NCBI GenBank assembly: GCA_947488655.1
Contig: CANKZZ010000004.1
Coordinates: 1-64,000, forward strand
DNA length: 64,000 nucleotides
Direction of reading: 5' to 3'
DNA from: an uncultured Psychroserpens sp.
GTDB taxonomy: Bacteria; Bacteroidota; Bacteroidia; Flavobacteriales; Flavobacteriaceae
Positions within the stretch are counted from its first letter, which is position 1, and each line of letters opens with the position of its first letter. The translations under genes and the position numbers were made by a program. Positions 63,998 to 64,000 of the stretch are shown here, piece after piece. A model generated the notes under the pieces. It was not told where the DNA came from, searched no databases, and saw only the letters and a list, made by a program, of their open reading frames with translations.

Positions 63998-64000
63998 TTT

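Larger units (their letters stand above)
48857..64000 (-). mobile_element. integron-like gene cassette array, continues past the window
   Basis: Thirteen gene units, most with one gene and all complete ones on the minus strand, are separated by about 130-bp imperfect palindromes with YAAC/GTTR outer cores. In nine units the two ends are reverse complements over 8-10 bases, as expected if each unit circularises through one site. No integrase is in the window. Gene polarity places the array start to the right of 64,000. Two older units lie left of pyc at 42.1-44.1 kb. The name is by analogy with integrons; recombination is not shown. Confidence 0.8.

Noticed and set aside
41016-64000. Prophage or conjugative element
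   Set aside because: No capsid, portal, terminase, relaxase, mating-pair or phage integrase genes are present.

Overview
The window is AT-rich bacterial DNA from a Bacteroidetes species, almost certainly a member of the Flavobacteriaceae. The evidence is the gliding lipoprotein GldJ, the type IX secretion proteins PorU and PorV, a type B T9SS-sorted surface protein, a DUF6090-type protein, an NhaD antiporter, and the absence of obvious Shine-Dalgarno sites. No species can be named from the sequence alone.

The region from 1 to about 41.6 kb is ordinary core chromosome. It opens with the 3' end of a 5S rRNA and its terminator. A PIF1-like helicase, an acyl-CoA dehydrogenase, AnmK, an amino-acid dehydrogenase, NhaD, an ExbB-ExbD-TonB set with FolC, and a small GrpE-like protein beside a long Hsp70-like protein follow. 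Then come two valine tRNAs, MurF, GldJ, PorU and PorV, cytidine deaminase, the pyruvate dehydrogenase E1-alpha and E2 genes, a CbpA/CbpM chaperone pair, an ECF sigma factor operon, a DEAD-box helicase and a MOSC protein. Pyruvate carboxylase (44.5-48.0 kb) is an isolated core gene inside otherwise degenerate DNA.

The accessory part runs from about 42 kb to the right edge. It is a chain of short units, nearly all on the minus strand, separated by about 130-bp imperfect palindromes that share arms and differ in the centre. I count 14 complete sites and one half site. The outer 7-10 bases of each site are not conserved between sites. They are instead the reverse complement of the bases at the other end of the same gene unit (8 to 10 of 10 bases for nine units). 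Every site has the core form YAAC...GTTR. This is the architecture of integron gene cassettes and attC sites, in a phylum where I do not know integron arrays to be described. No integrase lies in the window. Gene orientation predicts that it would lie to the right of 64,000.

The array looks older toward the left. There the sites are degenerate and the genes are frameshifted or truncated, and a core serine-hydrolase gene fragment and a MOSC fragment are embedded. Toward the right the genes are intact, small, mostly secreted, lipoprotein or membrane proteins of unknown function. Exceptions are a DUF6090 protein, a dioxygenase-WD40 fusion with an HD-domain partner, and a 3.3-kb T9SS surface protein. 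An intact IS3-family element (1301 bp) sits in one cassette.

A second window-wide signal is the 8-mer TTCCGAAG. It occurs 25 times in the core part on both strands and in all three reading frames, against about one expected. It is absent from the cassette array except inside the apex of two attC-like sites.
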